From: Nitrospirota bacterium
GTDB lineage: Bacteria > Nitrospirota > Thermodesulfovibrionia > Thermodesulfovibrionales > UBA6898
Assembly: GCA_016214855.1 (NCBI GenBank)
Contig: JACRMT010000012.1
Location: 124,001-188,000 of the forward strand
Direction of reading: 5' to 3'
Length of the DNA stretch: 64,000 bases
Part shown: positions 1-8,909 of the stretch, one piece after another
Numbering within the stretch: the stretch's first letter is position 1
How the letters are laid out: each line of letters begins with the position of its first letter
Notes under the pieces: model-generated
What the model saw: the letters and a program-made list of their open reading frames with translations, nothing else
What the model was told of the DNA's origin: nothing
The model's database searches: none
Translations under genes and position numbers: made by a program

Positions 1-167
1 AGCTTCGGCTCATGCGAGAGGTTCTCGATCTTGCCTATCCTGATCTCGGTGAACGGCAGGTCTGCCCTGCGATGAAGAGAATATCCGCAGCCCGCAGTCA
101 TAAGAACCGCAATGTATGCAAGCCCCAGGAAGACAGATACCGTTGTCAGTCGGCAGTGCGTCATCAT
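1..167 (-). CDS. lptE: LptE, LPS-assembly lipoprotein (partial, 3' end outside window)
   Basis: N-terminal 55 residues of an outer-membrane lipoprotein that plugs the LptD barrel and helps place lipopolysaccharide on the cell surface. The reading begins [15 protein letters not shown], passes a hydrophobic signal segment, reaches a lipobox-like LMTAGC with the acylated Cys, then [19 protein letters not shown], which matches the LptE start (CGY plus a short beta strand). The start ATG overlaps the leuS stop as ATGA, so translation is probably coupled; GGGGAG lies directly upstream. leuS-lptE is a common gene order. The rest of the gene lies beyond the left edge. Too short for any domain statement beyond the N-terminus. 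Confidence 0.8.
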   Translation of the reverse strand, partial: MMTHCRLTTVSVFLGLAYIAVLMTAGCGYSLHRRADLPFTEIRIGKIENLSHEPK

Positions 168-2653
168 CTCCCCACAACAATATTTACGAGTCGGCCTTTA
201 ATTACGATAACCTTTTTTATGTCCTGCCCGCCAATGAACTCAGCGACTTTGCTGTCCTTAAGCGCCCGTTCTTTCAGGTCATTATCAGTCAGCCCGGCAG
301 GGATCATGAGTTTGCCCCGCAGCTTGCCATTGACCTGGATCACGAGCTCGATCTCCTCATCTTTTGCAATCTCTGCATCCCATACAGGCCAGGGCATTTC
401 TGATGCGTTTTTGCTGTGATCCAGTTGAGACCAGAGCTCCTCGGCAATATGGGGCGTAAAAGGAGACAGAAGCAGGAGCAGGTTCTCTGCGGCAAACGTA
501 AGCACCTGCATCTCCTTCCCGTTATCAGGCTCGAAGCCGATCATCTCATTCACCAGTTCCATCATTGCAGCAATGGCGGTATTGAAATGATAGTCTTTTT
601 CAATATCTGCAGTAACTTTCCTGATCGTCTGGTGCGTCTTCCTGAGAACTGCCCGTGCACTGTCCGAAAGCTCCCCGTTATCTGTGGCTGAAGAAGCAGC
701 TCTATTCAAGGCATCACGATGCTTCTGGGCCACTGACCAGACCCTGTTCAGGAAGCGATAGGCCCCGTCAACGCCCTTGTCAGACCAGTCGAGATCTCTT
801 TCGGGCGGAGCGGCAAAAAGGGAGAAAAGTCTCGATGTATCAGAGCCGTAGCGGTTGATAAGATAATCAGGATCGATCACATTGCCCTTTGACTTGGACA
901 TCTTTGCGCCGTCCTTGATGACCATGCCCTGTGTCAGCAGGTTTATGAACGGCTCGCTCACATTAACTATGCCGAGGTCTCGTAATACGCGGGTAAAGAA
1001 CCGGGAATAGAGAAGATGAAGCACTGCATGCTCAACGCCGCCGACATACTGGTCGACAGGCATCCAGTACTTCAGTAATGGGTGATGAGTGATGGGTGAT
1101 GAGTCTTCCTTAAACTGGTCACGCACTACGGATAACCCATTACGGTCTTTGAGGCAGTAGGCAACAAAATACCAGGAAGAATCCACAAAGGTATCCATGG
1201 TATCTGTTTCGCGGCGGGCCTTGCCCCCGCACTTCGGACAGGTTGTGTGAAGGAACGCATCAGATTCCTGAAGCGGAGAGCCTCCGGTGCCGGTGAATTT
1301 CACATCTTCAGGAAGTATCACAGGCAGGTCCTTCTCAGGCACAGGCACAATGCCGCATCTGTCGCAGTATATAATAGGAATCGGGGTTCCCCAGTACCGC
1401 TGCCGCGATATGCCCCAGTCACGCAGTTTGTAATTAGTAACCTTCTTGCCAAGGCCCTTTTCTTCGAGATGATCAGCGATCTTCTGCTTAGCATCGGCGC
1501 TGTTCAGCCCGCTGAACTGCCCCGACTCAACAAGTATCCCTTCGTCCTCAAATGCTTCCTCTAATGCCGAATGCTGAATACTGAATGCTGAATGCAGTTT
1601 AATGACCTGCCTGATCGGGAGCCCGTATTTCTCCGCAAATTCAAAGTCCCGCTGATCATGGGCAGGGACCGACATAATTGCGCCGGTGCCGTATTCCATT
1701 AAAACAAAATTCGCGATGTACACAGGGATCTTCTCATTGTTCATGGGGTTGATGCAGTATGCTCCCGTGAAGAGGCCGACCTTTTCGTCAACCTTGCCGT
1801 AATGCGCCCTCACCTTCTCAAGTTCTTCCTTATCGGCAACAAGCCTTTCAGCAAGCGGATGTCCGGGAGAAAGGCAGAGAAAGGTCGCGCCAAAAAGCGT
1901 ATCAGGCCTTGTAGTGAATATCCTTATGTTCTGATCGATCCCCTCGACACGGAAATCAACCTCAGCGCCATGGCTCTTGCCGATCCAGTTCTTCTGCATA
2001 AGAACAACCTTCTCGGGCCAGCCTGACAGGGTATCGCAACCGCTCAGAAGCTCCTCTGCATAGTTGGTGATCCGAAGGAACCACTGCTCAAGCTTCTTCT
2101 GCACCACAACACTGTCGCAGCGCCAGCATTTTGTGTCGATCACCTGCTCGTTCGCAAGAACGGTTGCACAGGAATGGCACCAGTTCACGTACGAGGACTT
2201 CCTGTACGCCAGTCCCTTTTCGAGCATCTTGACAAAAAACCACTGGTTCCATCGGTAATACTCAGGACTGCAGGTTGCCACTTCCCTGTTCCAGTCATAG
2301 CTCAGGCCAAGCTTCTTGAGCTGGCCTTTCATATATTTGATGTTCTCATAAGTCCACTGCGAAGGGTGGACATTGTGCTTGATCGCGGCATTCTCAGCCG
2401 GCATGCCAAAGGAGTCCCAGCCCATGGGATGGAGGACATTAAATCCCTGCATCCTTTTATACCGGGCGATCACATCGCCGATCGCGTAGTTGCGCACATG
2501 GCCCATATGGATCTTTCCGGAGGGATAGGGGAACATTTCAAGACAGTAGAATTTCTTGCGCGAGTCGTCCTTCTCAGTTCTGAAAAGATCTTTCTCTTCC
2601 CAGTACTGCTGCCATTTGGGTTCGATAGCTGCTGGATCGTATCTCTCTTCCAC
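164..2653 (-). CDS. leuS: Leucyl-tRNA synthetase
   Basis: Class Ia synthetase that charges tRNA-Leu in the cytoplasm. Seen: the HIGH-type motif (HMGH, about residues 49-52), the first zinc knuckle (CHSC, CWRC), editing domain, a second zinc knuckle (CDRC, CPKC) and MSKSKGNV near the C-terminal third. I place the start at a GTG (protein begins [14 protein letters not shown], as in the family) because GGAGG lies 9 nt upstream; the frame stays open to a TTG at 2686 with no good ribosome site. About 829 aa, normal length. Odd: two inserts absent from the usual family alignment ([12 protein letters not shown], and the stretch around DSSPITHHP) are encoded by heptanucleotide tandem repeats. First gene of a leuS-lptE operon. 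Confidence 0.97.
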   Translation of the reverse strand: MEERYDPAAIEPKWQQYWEEKDLFRTEKDDSRKKFYCLEMFPYPSGKIHMGHVRNYAIGDVIARYKRMQGFNVLHPMGWDSFGMPAENAAIKHNVHPSQWTYENIKYMKGQLKKLGLSYDWNREVATCSPEYYRWNQWFFVKMLEKGLAYRKSSYVNWCHSCATVLANEQVIDTKCWRCDSVVVQKKLEQWFLRITNYAEELLSGCDTLSGWPEKVVLMQKNWIGKSHGAEVDFRVEGIDQNIRIFTTRPDTLFGATFLCLSPGHPLAERLVADKEELEKVRAHYGKVDEKVGLFTGAYCINPMNNEKIPVYIANFVLMEYGTGAIMSVPAHDQRDFEFAEKYGLPIRQVIKLHSAFSIQHSALEEAFEDEGILVESGQFSGLNSADAKQKIADHLEEKGLGKKVTNYKLRDWGISRQRYWGTPIPIIYCDRCGIVPVPEKDLPVILPEDVKFTGTGGSPLQESDAFLHTTCPKCGGKARRETDTMDTFVDSSWYFVAYCLKDRNGLSVVRDQFKEDSSPITHHPLLKYWMPVDQYVGGVEHAVLHLLYSRFFTRVLRDLGIVNVSEPFINLLTQGMVIKDGAKMSKSKGNVIDPDYLINRYGSDTSRLFSLFAAPPERDLDWSDKGVDGAYRFLNRVWSVAQKHRDALNRAASSATDNGELSDSARAVLRKTHQTIRKVTADIEKDYHFNTAIAAMMELVNEMIGFEPDNGKEMQVLTFAAENLLLLLSPFTPHIAEELWSQLDHSKNASEMPWPVWDAEIAKDEEIELVIQVNGKLRGKLMIPAGLTDNDLKERALKDSKVAEFIGGQDIKKVIVIKGRLVNIVVGR
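1077..1157. repeat. Heptanucleotide tandem repeat inside leuS
   Basis: Variants of GTGATGA/GTGATGG repeat with a 7-nt period at 1079-1105, followed by degenerate units (CACGCAC, TACGGAT, AACCCAT) to about 1157. The tract is in frame and adds a short insert to LeuS. Resembles the short tandemly repeated (STRR) heptamers known in some bacteria. Confidence 0.7.
1563..1597. repeat. Heptanucleotide tandem repeat inside leuS (second tract)
   Basis: Four units of CTGAATG/CTGAATA with a 7-nt period. On the coding strand the tract encodes [11 protein letters not shown], an insert not found in typical LeuS proteins. The frame is kept. Confidence 0.75.
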
Positions 2654-2885
2654 AGACTCCTGCCTCCGGAAATGTTCAGGGAACAATAAGATTTATCAGG
2701 AATTACGTCAGCTATTATAGCAGGTTTACCCTTGCATATCATAACCACTCAGAATATGAGTCTTATTCTTTTGCCGCCACTGTTGTCTGAACGCTGGCAT
2801 GTACTTTTTCTTCACTTTTGCTGGGGGTCGAGGGGCAAGTATTGTTAAGGCTTGCGTATCTTGCGTCCCGGTGAATCACACAACA

Positions 2886-3161
2886 TCAGCCAAATAAGTC
2901 AGAATGAGTGCCTGTGCGGATAAAGATGATCTCCTCGGCATTACTGTCAACTTTATAGATCAGAAGCCAGTCCGGCTCAATATGACAATCCCTATGGCCT
3001 TTCCTGTTTCCGGTAAGCGGGTGGTCATGGCGCTTGATCTCAAGCGGCTCCTCACTTACGAGCTTGTTCATAATCCGCTTCAGCTTCGTAAGATCCTTGC
3101 CTTGCTTCACAATCAGTTTATAGTCGCGTTCAAACTGTTTTGTGGTCCTGAAGGTTAGCAT
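2886..3161 (-). CDS. YafQ-family mRNA interferase toxin
   Basis: 91-aa RelE/YafQ-fold toxin of a type II toxin-antitoxin pair; members cut mRNA in the ribosomal A site. The sequence has the family pattern: FRTTKQFERDYK at the N-terminus, HPLTGNRKGHRDCHIEPDWLLIYK in the middle (the H..L.G and RDCHI.PDWLLIY signature with catalytic His/Asp), and IIFIRTGTHSDLF at the end. Its ATG overlaps the antitoxin stop by one base (TAATG), so the two are translated together with the antitoxin first. Likely repressed by the antitoxin/toxin complex at the upstream repeat-containing promoter. Whether the toxin is active cannot be read from sequence, but no key residue is obviously missing. Confidence 0.9.
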   Translation of the reverse strand: MLTFRTTKQFERDYKLIVKQGKDLTKLKRIMNKLVSEEPLEIKRHDHPLTGNRKGHRDCHIEPDWLLIYKVDSNAEEIIFIRTGTHSDLFG

Positions 3162-3421
3162 TAGGCCTTCATCTTCAGAAAGAAATCATCAACACTGTCA
3201 TAGCTGCTCAGATTGCGGCCCTCCTCGGCATCCTTCATCGCCTTCAGAGTGGTCTTGTTCGGTATTTTCACATCAAAAGGCAGACCCTTGCGCAGCCTCA
3301 CCTGAGAAAGAAACAGGTTTATTGCCTCTGTTGTGCTGATCCCAAGCGCCTTCAAAACCTTCTCCGCATCAGTCTTCAGCTCTGGTTCAACTCGTGTCGT
3401 AATCATTGCTGTCTTTGCCAT
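3161..3421 (-). CDS. RelB/DinJ-family antitoxin
   Basis: 86-aa antitoxin partner of the YafQ-like toxin directly downstream. N-terminal ribbon-helix-helix DNA-binding segment (MAKTAMITTRVEPELKTDAEKVLKALGIS) followed by the DinJ/RelB motif TTEAINLFLSQVRLRKGLPFD, then a toxin-wrapping tail. Strong Shine-Dalgarno AGGAGG sits 7 nt before the ATG. Expected to bind its own promoter and to neutralise the toxin, being degraded faster than the toxin. Confidence 0.9.
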   Translation of the reverse strand: MAKTAMITTRVEPELKTDAEKVLKALGISTTEAINLFLSQVRLRKGLPFDVKIPNKTTLKAMKDAEEGRNLSSYDSVDDFFLKMKA

Positions 3422-3443
3422 ATGAAACCTCCTATGATAGTCA

Positions 3444-3470
3444 ATTGTATCACATTTGATAGACAGTCAA
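3444..3470 (-). promoter_or_regulatory. Promoter/operator of the YafQ antitoxin-toxin pair
   Basis: On the minus strand TTGACT and an extended -10 (TGA TACAAT) are 15 nt apart. TTGACTGTCTATCA and TTGACTATCA form a direct repeat around the -10, a plausible binding site for the ribbon-helix-helix antitoxin. Confidence 0.5.
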
Positions 3471-3587
3471 GCGATATTTTACAGCAACACAAATGCGGTC
3501 AGAATTTTACGCCAACCATTGCGCTGCCATATCAGAAAGTTTTTTGGTAAGAAAGAACGGTCAAGCCTGAAAAGCGGTGAGCACTTC

Positions 3588-4310
3588 TCAGAAATTGATA
3601 CCGAGATCAGGGAAAAGCGTTGTAAGCTGACGGACGTTGTTGGTAAGGAGCAGGACGCCAAAGGCAATAAGAACAATACCGCTTACCAGCATAATGACCT
3701 TCATATACTTGCGTATCCTGGCAGAATAGCTCAGGAACGAGTTGAACATAAGAGAAGAGATGAAGAACGGCACTGCAAGGCCAAGGGAGTAGACTGCAAG
3801 CAGTTTGAAGCCGTATTCAGCAGAACCCTTGGAACTCGCGTACAGCAGGATCGTGCCGAGGATCGGGCCAATACAGGGGGTCCAGGCAGCGGCAAAGGTC
3901 ATGCCAACGAGAAAGGTCCCGACATACCCGGCAGGTTTTCCGGACAGATGGAATTTCCGTTCCCGGGTCAAAAAATCCAGTCTGATAATACCTGAGACAA
4001 AAAGGCCGAAGAATATGACCAGCACACCGCCGATATTCCTGATCCAGTCCTGATACTGGAACATGAACTTTCCGACCGCTGAAGATGAAGCGCCAAGAGC
4101 TACAAAGATCGTTGAAAAACCTGCGATGAAGGCGAGCGAATTGGTTACCGTGAGAAAACGGATGCGCTTCCGGTCAGTCCCCTCTTTCAGGTCTTCGAAT
4201 GAAACACCGGTGATAAAGGTGATATAGGAAGGGACAAGTGGAAGCACGCAGGGAGAGAGAAAGGAAAGGATGCCGGCAAGAAACGCAAGGGAGAAGGAGA
4301 CATCCTTCAT
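3588..4310 (-). CDS. ccdA: CcdA-like thiol:disulfide transport protein
   Basis: 240-aa inner-membrane protein of the CcdA/DsbD family, which passes reducing power from cytoplasmic thioredoxin across the membrane, usually for cytochrome c maturation. About six membrane segments; the two redox-active cysteines are in LSPCVLPLVP (segment 1) and WTPCIGPILG (segment 4), each flanked by the family prolines. Start ATG overlaps the mogA stop as ATGA, so it is the last gene of a MOSC-mogA-ccdA operon. No cytochrome c or thioredoxin gene is next to it, so its partner is unknown. Confidence 0.9.
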   Translation of the reverse strand: MKDVSFSLAFLAGILSFLSPCVLPLVPSYITFITGVSFEDLKEGTDRKRIRFLTVTNSLAFIAGFSTIFVALGASSSAVGKFMFQYQDWIRNIGGVLVIFFGLFVSGIIRLDFLTRERKFHLSGKPAGYVGTFLVGMTFAAAWTPCIGPILGTILLYASSKGSAEYGFKLLAVYSLGLAVPFFISSLMFNSFLSYSARIRKYMKVIMLVSGIVLIAFGVLLLTNNVRQLTTLFPDLGINF

Positions 4311-4807
4311 ACGCGAGCCCCTTCGCTCAGAGCGCAGTCTTCAGTGCTGCCCTTGATCTTCTCTATTGCATGCGGTATCACATCCATGATCGCTTCCAGT
4401 CCCTCTTTCACTGCCTTGGGGCTTCCCGGCAGATTAATGATCAATGTCTTTCCCCTGACGCCTGCTACAGCGCGGGAAAGCATTGCCCTGTTCGTTTTCT
4501 TTAGCCCTGCCATCCTCATTGCCTCGGCAATACCGGGAATCTCCTTTTCGATAACCTGGAGTGTTGCATCCGGCGCCACATCTCTTGGAGAGAGACCGGT
4601 GCCGCCGGTCGTGATGATCAGATCCACGTTTCTACAGTACTCGATAAGTTTTTCTTTAATCAATTCTTTCTCATCAGGGATGATCTCGTAATAAGAGACG
4701 TCAGCATCTATGGCCTTGAGCATATCCCTGATCAGTGGGCCGCCAAGATCCTCACGTTCGTTGCGCGAGCCCTTGTCGCTGAGTGTAAGAATGGCTGCGG
4801 ATATCAT
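4307..4807 (-). CDS. mogA: Molybdopterin adenylyltransferase (MogA/MoaB family)
   Basis: 166-aa MoCF_biosynth-domain protein that adenylylates molybdopterin before metal insertion. Family motifs visible: ILTLSDKGSR at the N-terminus, DLIITTGGTGLSPRDVAPDA (TTGGTG nucleotide site plus the conserved D..PEA-like element) and LIINLPGSPKAVKE near the C-terminus. Linked by ATGA overlaps to the MOSC gene upstream and ccdA downstream. A MOSC-mogA pair is a frequent arrangement in anaerobes that use Mo or W enzymes. Could equally be called MoaB; the families are hard to separate by sequence. Confidence 0.9.
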   Translation of the reverse strand: MISAAILTLSDKGSRNEREDLGGPLIRDMLKAIDADVSYYEIIPDEKELIKEKLIEYCRNVDLIITTGGTGLSPRDVAPDATLQVIEKEIPGIAEAMRMAGLKKTNRAMLSRAVAGVRGKTLIINLPGSPKAVKEGLEAIMDVIPHAIEKIKGSTEDCALSEGARV

Positions 4808-5259
4808 AAACCGGAAGACGCTGCCATGACAGTGACTTTGTCACCATTTCTGACTGTGCCGCCATTGATGACTTTGATGAAGATGCCTTCCTTCGGCATG
4901 ACGCAGTCTCCGGCCTGGTAGTAGATGGCGCAGCGGGTATGACATTCCTTGCCGATCTGGCTCACCTCGCCGATGATCTCCTGCCCGATCTGCAGGCGTG
5001 TTCCGACTGGCAGGGAAACGAGGTCAATGCCTTCAGTAGTTATATTCTCTGCAAAATCTCCGGCCTTCACATCCAGGCCCATATCCTGCATCTTCTTAAT
5101 GCTTTCGACTGCAAGGAGACTGACCTGTCTGTGCCATTCTGATGATGAATGGGCATCGCCCTCGATACCGTAGTTTGTGCGGATCTCTGCCTCTGCGACT
5201 GGCTTCTTCCGCATCCCTTTTTTATCGCTGATATTGATCGAAACAACTTTGGCAGACAT
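4804..5259 (-). CDS. MOSC domain-containing protein
   Basis: About 151 aa starting MSAKVVSINISDKKG; MOSC domains bind sulfurated molybdenum cofactor and carry sulfur to Mo enzymes. Seen: KKPVAEAEIRTNYGIEGDAH (the metal/cofactor-binding GIEGDAH), AENITTEGIDLVSLPVGTRL, IGKECHTRCAIY with the conserved Cys, and a final KVINGGTVRNGD strand. I chose the ATG at 5259 because the family begins here; an upstream TTG would add 16 atypical residues. No good ribosome site is seen before either start. First gene of the MOSC-mogA-ccdA operon. Confidence 0.85.
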   Translation of the reverse strand: MSAKVVSINISDKKGMRKKPVAEAEIRTNYGIEGDAHSSSEWHRQVSLLAVESIKKMQDMGLDVKAGDFAENITTEGIDLVSLPVGTRLQIGQEIIGEVSQIGKECHTRCAIYYQAGDCVMPKEGIFIKVINGGTVRNGDKVTVMAASSGL

Positions 5260-5348
5260 GTTAAACGATACCACAATAAAACAGGGGGGAACAAGCTGAT
5301 ACTGCAAGATCGGATATCATTTTCATCCTAAGTAATATGACTTTTCTG

Positions 5349-5609
5349 CTACCTGAGTCTCTTATAAATTTCTCTTCGATGACCAACTCTGAGGATGACC
5401 ACATCATTGCCTTCAATATCAAAAACAACCCTGTAATCGCCAATCCTGTATTTGTAAGTCCCAAGCTCGGGGTTGCTCAGTTTTTCCGAATTTAACAGAG
5501 GATTATCCTGAAGTTTTAAAAGGGCTTTTCCGATATTGCCTTTTACCGAAGAATCCAGTTTCTTTATGTCTTTTTCAGCCCTGCGGGTATAAACAAGCTT
5601 GCAGCTCAT
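5349..5609 (-). CDS. relE: RelE/ParE-family toxin
   Basis: 86-aa toxin of a second type II pair. Signature: LVYTRRAEKDIKKLD at the N-terminus, then LSNPELGTYKYRIGDYRVVFDI and VILRVGHRREIYKR, the RelE core with its basic catalytic patch. Its ATG overlaps the stop of the small upstream gene as ATGA, marking that gene as the antitoxin. Likely acts on mRNA at the ribosome, like other RelE proteins. Unrelated in sequence to the YafQ toxin 2.2 kb away. Confidence 0.88.
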   Translation of the reverse strand: MSCKLVYTRRAEKDIKKLDSSVKGNIGKALLKLQDNPLLNSEKLSNPELGTYKYRIGDYRVVFDIEGNDVVILRVGHRREIYKRLR

Positions 5610-5803
5610 TCACCAAAAATCTCTTTATGAGATTTTGTCTTGCCTGCTTTGTACTCTGCCCTTGCCTCTTTAATGCTCAGCACATACTCAGGTGAAATTA
5701 TTGCCAGCAGATCCTCAACAAAAACTTCCCTATCGCTTTTCTTCATCTTTTTCACTGCTTCTATAATTTCGTCGGTTGGTATAGGCACTTTTAGCTCCAG
5801 CAT
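5606..5803 (-). CDS. Antitoxin of RelE-type pair
   Basis: 65-aa acidic protein (ends SHKEIFGE) in front of and overlapping relE, the usual place for an antitoxin. It begins MLELKVPIPTDEIIEAVKKM and holds EVFVEDLLAIISPEY; this small family commonly pairs with RelE toxins and I see no clear helix-turn-helix. Shine-Dalgarno AGGAGG precedes the ATG. Confidence 0.75.
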   Translation of the reverse strand: MLELKVPIPTDEIIEAVKKMKKSDREVFVEDLLAIISPEYVLSIKEARAEYKAGKTKSHKEIFGE

Positions 5804-5823
5804 TTGAACACCTCCTGTAAGAT

Positions 5824-5832
5824 ATTATATCA
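5824..5832 (-). promoter_or_regulatory. Extended -10 promoter of the RelE antitoxin-toxin pair
   Basis: Minus strand TGA TATAAT, a consensus -10 with extended TGn element, about 20 nt before the antitoxin ATG. No clear -35. Confidence 0.5.
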
Positions 5833-5918
5833 AGCAGCCTTTTTTACAGACATGCCCTTAGACTACCACAGAGGTTCTGAAGGGGACAAGACACGAATGG
5901 ACAAAGCTTCATTACAGT

Positions 5919-5958
5919 AAAGGCCGTATCCCTGTTCTTATGGGATACGGCCTTTTTT
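5919..5958. terminator. Intrinsic terminator downstream of ahcY
   Basis: Perfect 14-bp stem AAAGGCCGTATCCC / GGGATACGGCCTTT with a 9-nt loop. Longer T-run on the plus strand (TTTTTT), three T on the minus strand. On the minus strand it lies about 100 nt past the ahcY stop. 5804-6058 otherwise holds no gene that I can support. Confidence 0.75.
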
Positions 5959-6058
5959 AGATATTCGCTAAAAGCTCTTACGTGCCTTCCTGCCAGCTTG
6001 CGAGGCATTTCTTCTGCGCAGGAGTAGGAACATCGATCGTGATGCTGATAACTACCGG

Positions 6059-7480
6059 CTAATAGCGGTAGTGCTCGGTCTTGTACGGTCCGTTCAGCGG
6101 CACGCCGATATAGGCGGCCTGTGCATCGGTGAGCGTCGTCAGCTGAGCGTTAAGCTTCTTCAACTGCAAACGTGCCACCTTTTCGTCGAGGTGCTTGGGC
6201 AGCGTATGAACGCCGACCGGATATTTATTGGAGCCCTTCTGCGATTCTGTCCATAGCTCGATCTGCGCGATGGTCTGGTTGGCGAAGGAGGACGACATCA
6301 CGTAGGATGGATGACCCGTGGCGCAGCCGAGGTTCACCAGGCGGCCTTTGGCCAGCAGTATAATGCGGTTGCCGCTCGGCAGAATGATGTGATCGACCTG
6401 CGGCTTAATCTCCTCCCACGGGTATTTCTCCAGGGAGGCTACGTTGATCTCGGAGTCGAAGTGGCCGATGTTGCAGACGATCGCCTGATCCTTCATCTTC
6501 ACCAGGTGCTGGTGGTCGATGACATGAAAGTTCCCGGTTGCGGTGACGAAGATGTCAGCCTTGTCGCACGCGTAGTCCATGGTCACTACGCGATAGCCTT
6601 CCATCGCGGCCTGTAGCGCGCAGATCGGATCGATCTCGGTGACCCAGACCTGGGCCGAGAGCGCCCGCAGCGCCTGGGTCGAACCCTTGCCCACGTCGCC
6701 ATAGCCACAGACCACCGCGATCTTGCCAGCCACCATCACGTCGGTGGCGCGCTTGATGCCATCCACGAGCGACTCGCGGCAGCCGTAGAGGTTGTCGAAC
6801 TTGGACTTGGTGACCGAGTCGTTGACGTTGATCGCAGGGATCTTGAGCTCGCCCTTCTCGTGCATCTGGTAGAGGCGATGCACGCCCGTGGTGGTCTCTT
6901 CCGTGACGCCCTTGATCTGCGCCAGACGCGTCGAATACCACTTCGGATCCTGCTTGAGCTTCTCCTTGATGCTGGCGAACAGAACCGTGGCTTCCTCGCT
7001 GTCCGGTTTGTCGAGCACCTTGATGTCCTTCTCGGCGCGGGCGCCGAGGTGCAAGAGCAGTGTTGCGTCGCCCCCGTCGTCCAGAATCATGTTCGAGTAC
7101 CCGCCATCGGGCCATTCGAAGATGCGGTGTGTGTAGTCCCAGTATTCAGGCAGTGATTCACCCTTGACAGCGAACACTGGTGTGCCTCCTGCGGCGATGG
7201 CCGCGGCAGCGTGGTCCTGCGTCGAAAAAATGTTGCATGAGGCCCAGCGCACCTGCGCGCCGAGCGCGGTCAGTGTCTCGATCAGCACAGCGGTCTGGAT
7301 CGTCATGTGCAGCGAGCCGGTAATGCGCGCGCCTTTCAGGGGCTGGCTCTTGGCGTATTCCTCACGGATGGCCATGAGACCGGGCATCTCGGTCTCAGCG
7401 ATCTTGATCTCTTTTCGGCCCCAATCAGCCAGTTTGATGTCTGCGATAACGTAGTCTGTTGCTGCCATTGCCGTAGTCAT
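6059..7480 (-). CDS. ahcY: Adenosylhomocysteinase (S-adenosyl-L-homocysteine hydrolase)
   Basis: 473-aa cytoplasmic NAD+-dependent enzyme that splits S-adenosylhomocysteine into adenosine and homocysteine. Motifs: [57 protein letters not shown] (NAD-binding loop) and the C-terminal LDEKVA...YKTEHYRY. The length includes the roughly 40-residue insert of the long (proteobacterial/eukaryotic) type. GGGAGG precedes the ATG. Every arginine codon I checked is CGN, while neighbours use AGG/AGA heavily, and third positions are clearly richer in G/C: a sign of transfer. Controlled by the SAH riboswitch just upstream. Works with metK next door in the methyl cycle. Confidence 0.97.
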   Translation of the reverse strand: MTTAMAATDYVIADIKLADWGRKEIKIAETEMPGLMAIREEYAKSQPLKGARITGSLHMTIQTAVLIETLTALGAQVRWASCNIFSTQDHAAAAIAAGGTPVFAVKGESLPEYWDYTHRIFEWPDGGYSNMILDDGGDATLLLHLGARAEKDIKVLDKPDSEEATVLFASIKEKLKQDPKWYSTRLAQIKGVTEETTTGVHRLYQMHEKGELKIPAINVNDSVTKSKFDNLYGCRESLVDGIKRATDVMVAGKIAVVCGYGDVGKGSTQALRALSAQVWVTEIDPICALQAAMEGYRVVTMDYACDKADIFVTATGNFHVIDHQHLVKMKDQAIVCNIGHFDSEINVASLEKYPWEEIKPQVDHIILPSGNRIILLAKGRLVNLGCATGHPSYVMSSSFANQTIAQIELWTESQKGSNKYPVGVHTLPKHLDEKVARLQLKKLNAQLTTLTDAQAAYIGVPLNGPYKTEHYRY

Positions 7481-7489
7481 GGTATTCCT

Positions 7490-7511
7490 CCCATTCGGTT
7501 TTTTGAATGGG
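7490..7511 (-). promoter_or_regulatory. Ribosome-site-masking hairpin of the ahcY leader
   Basis: On the minus strand CCCATTC pairs with GAATGGG. The GGG of the second arm is part of the ahcY Shine-Dalgarno GGGAGG, and the CCC of the first arm is also the 3' end of riboswitch stem P1. The two structures exclude each other, so ligand binding should free the ribosome site (ON switch). Inferred from pairing only. Confidence 0.65.
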
Positions 7512-7582
7512 CGCCGTTTCTGTTAAACCACTCCTTCGAGCCTGACAGACGCACCTTCCGGTGACTGCTGCAGCGCCCCTCG
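7508..7582 (-). ncRNA. SAH riboswitch aptamer
   Basis: The ahcY leader matches the S-adenosylhomocysteine riboswitch consensus: GAGGGGCGCTGC at the 5' side, CAGGCTCG in the middle (7537-7544) and AACGGCGCCCA at the 3' side (7508-7518). GGGCGC and GCGCCC form stem P1. The gene it precedes, ahcY, is the known target of this class, which is described mainly from Proteobacteria and some Actinobacteria. A hairpin that would cover the ribosome site shares bases with P1. Confidence 0.9.
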
Positions 7583-7601
7583 ACGGAGTCACACAATATT
7601 G

Positions 7602-7625
7602 AGGGCAGCCCCGCAGGGCTGCCCT
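7602..7625. terminator. Hairpin between metK and ahcY
   Basis: Perfect 10-bp stem AGGGCAGCCC / GGGCTGCCCT with a CGCA loop, between the metK stop and the ahcY riboswitch. No T-run follows on either strand, so termination is plausible but unproven. Confidence 0.45.
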
Positions 7626-7642
7626 ATAATTTCAGACAGCAA

Positions 7643-7696
7643 TGCATCTCGGATTTCGGTTTTCATTTCGCGTACCGAAATCCGCATTCCGCATTA
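7643..7696. repeat. Heptamer-type repeat with inverted arms downstream of metK
   Basis: Contains ATGCGGA units with a 7-nt period and a perfect 11-bp inverted repeat CGGATTTCGGT (7650-7660) / ACCGAAATCCG (7674-7684). It abuts the metK stop codon. Same style as the tracts in leuS, bioF and prmC. Confidence 0.6.
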
Positions 7697-8848
7697 CTAT
7701 AGTCCTGCTTCTTTCTTCAGTGTCTCTGCCTTGTCTGTATTCTCCCAGGTGAAATCAGGATCGGTCTTGCCAAAGTGGCCGTACGCTGCGGTCTTCTTGT
7801 AGATCGGCCTTCTCAACTGCAGATGATCGATAATTCCCTTTGGCGTAAGATTGAAATTATTCCTGATCAGTTCTGCGATCTTCTCTTCTTCGATCTTGCC
7901 CGTCTCATGCGTATCAACAAGGATCGAGACCGGCTCAGGCACGCCGATAGCATAGGCAAGCTGCACCTCTACCCGGTCTGCAATGCCGGCGGCAACAATA
8001 TTCTTTGCAATGTACCGGGAGATATATGCGCCTGAACGATCTACCTTCGTCGGATCCTTGCCAGAGAATGCGCCGCCGCCATGGCTTCCCACGCCCCCGT
8101 AGCTGTCAACAATGATCTTCCTGCCTGTGAGGCCGGTATCGCCCATCGGGCCGCCCACAACAAAACGGCCGGTCGGGTTGATATAGTATTTCACCGTCTC
8201 TTCATCAAGCAGCTCATGCGGCACAACAGTCTTGATCACCTTTTCGATGATGTCCTCACGCATCTCTTTCATATGCACATCAGGACTGTGCTGTGATGAA
8301 ACCACGATAGTGTCAATGCGGAATGGTTTGCCGTCCCTATACTCGATGGTAACCTGTGACTTGCCGTCAGGCCTGAGATATCCGAGGAGATCCTGCTTCC
8401 TCACTTCAGACAGTTTCATCGCGATCTTGTGTGCAAGCATGATCGGCATGGGCATCAGCTCAGGTGTCTCGTTGCAGGCAAAACCGAACATAAGTCCCTG
8501 GTCTCCTGCTCCTCCGGTATCAACACCCATCGCAATGTCGCCTGACTGCTGATCAATGGAAGTAATGACCGAACAGGTTTCGTAGTCAAAACCGTATTTG
8601 GCGCGTGTATAACCGATATTTTTTATCGTCTCCCGGACGATATCCGGGATATGGACATAGCAGGATGTCGATATTTCGCCGGCAACAAAGGCAAGGCCGG
8701 TCGTTACCAGAGTCTCGCATGCAACCCTGGCTACCGGGTCCTGCGCGATGATCGCATCAAGGACAGAATCCGATATCTGATCAGCTATCTTGTCCGGATG
8801 GCCTTCAGTTACGGATTCTGATGTAAAGAAATAGTTTTTCTTTGGCAT
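7697..8848 (-). CDS. metK: S-adenosylmethionine synthetase
   Basis: 383-aa cytoplasmic enzyme that makes S-adenosylmethionine from methionine and ATP. Family motifs: [21 protein letters not shown] at the N-terminus, [12 protein letters not shown] (ATP-binding), and [20 protein letters not shown] (glycine-rich phosphate loop). The ATG at 8848 has AGGAG 7 nt upstream; longer starts would add an unrelated N-terminus. Reads toward ahcY, but a hairpin and the riboswitch lie between them. Its own promoter lies close upstream with a leader too short for a SAM riboswitch. Confidence 0.97.
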   Translation of the reverse strand: MPKKNYFFTSESVTEGHPDKIADQISDSVLDAIIAQDPVARVACETLVTTGLAFVAGEISTSCYVHIPDIVRETIKNIGYTRAKYGFDYETCSVITSIDQQSGDIAMGVDTGGAGDQGLMFGFACNETPELMPMPIMLAHKIAMKLSEVRKQDLLGYLRPDGKSQVTIEYRDGKPFRIDTIVVSSQHSPDVHMKEMREDIIEKVIKTVVPHELLDEETVKYYINPTGRFVVGGPMGDTGLTGRKIIVDSYGGVGSHGGGAFSGKDPTKVDRSGAYISRYIAKNIVAAGIADRVEVQLAYAIGVPEPVSILVDTHETGKIEEEKIAELIRNNFNLTPKGIIDHLQLRRPIYKKTAAYGHFGKTDPDFTWENTDKAETLKKEAGL

Positions 8849-8880
8849 AAAAGCGCTCCTTTCCCAAGCTGTAATTGCAT

Positions 8881-8909
8881 ATTTTAATCTTTTTGTAAGG
8901 AAATTACAA
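8881..8909 (-). promoter_or_regulatory. Sigma-70-type promoter of metK
   Basis: Minus strand TTGTAA, 17 nt, TAAAAT. Predicted transcript start about 25 nt before the metK ATG. Confidence 0.6.

Noticed and set aside
2174-2689. 171-codon frame opposite leuS
   Set aside because: Antisense shadow of a conserved gene, with no ribosome site.
6555-7115. 186-codon frame inside ahcY in another frame of the same strand
   Set aside because: A by-product of the G/C-rich third positions of ahcY; its composition (Arg/Gly/Gln-rich) is typical of a shadow.
7602-7625. Firm metK terminator
   Set aside because: The stem is perfect, but no T-run follows on the minus strand, so it is listed only with low confidence.
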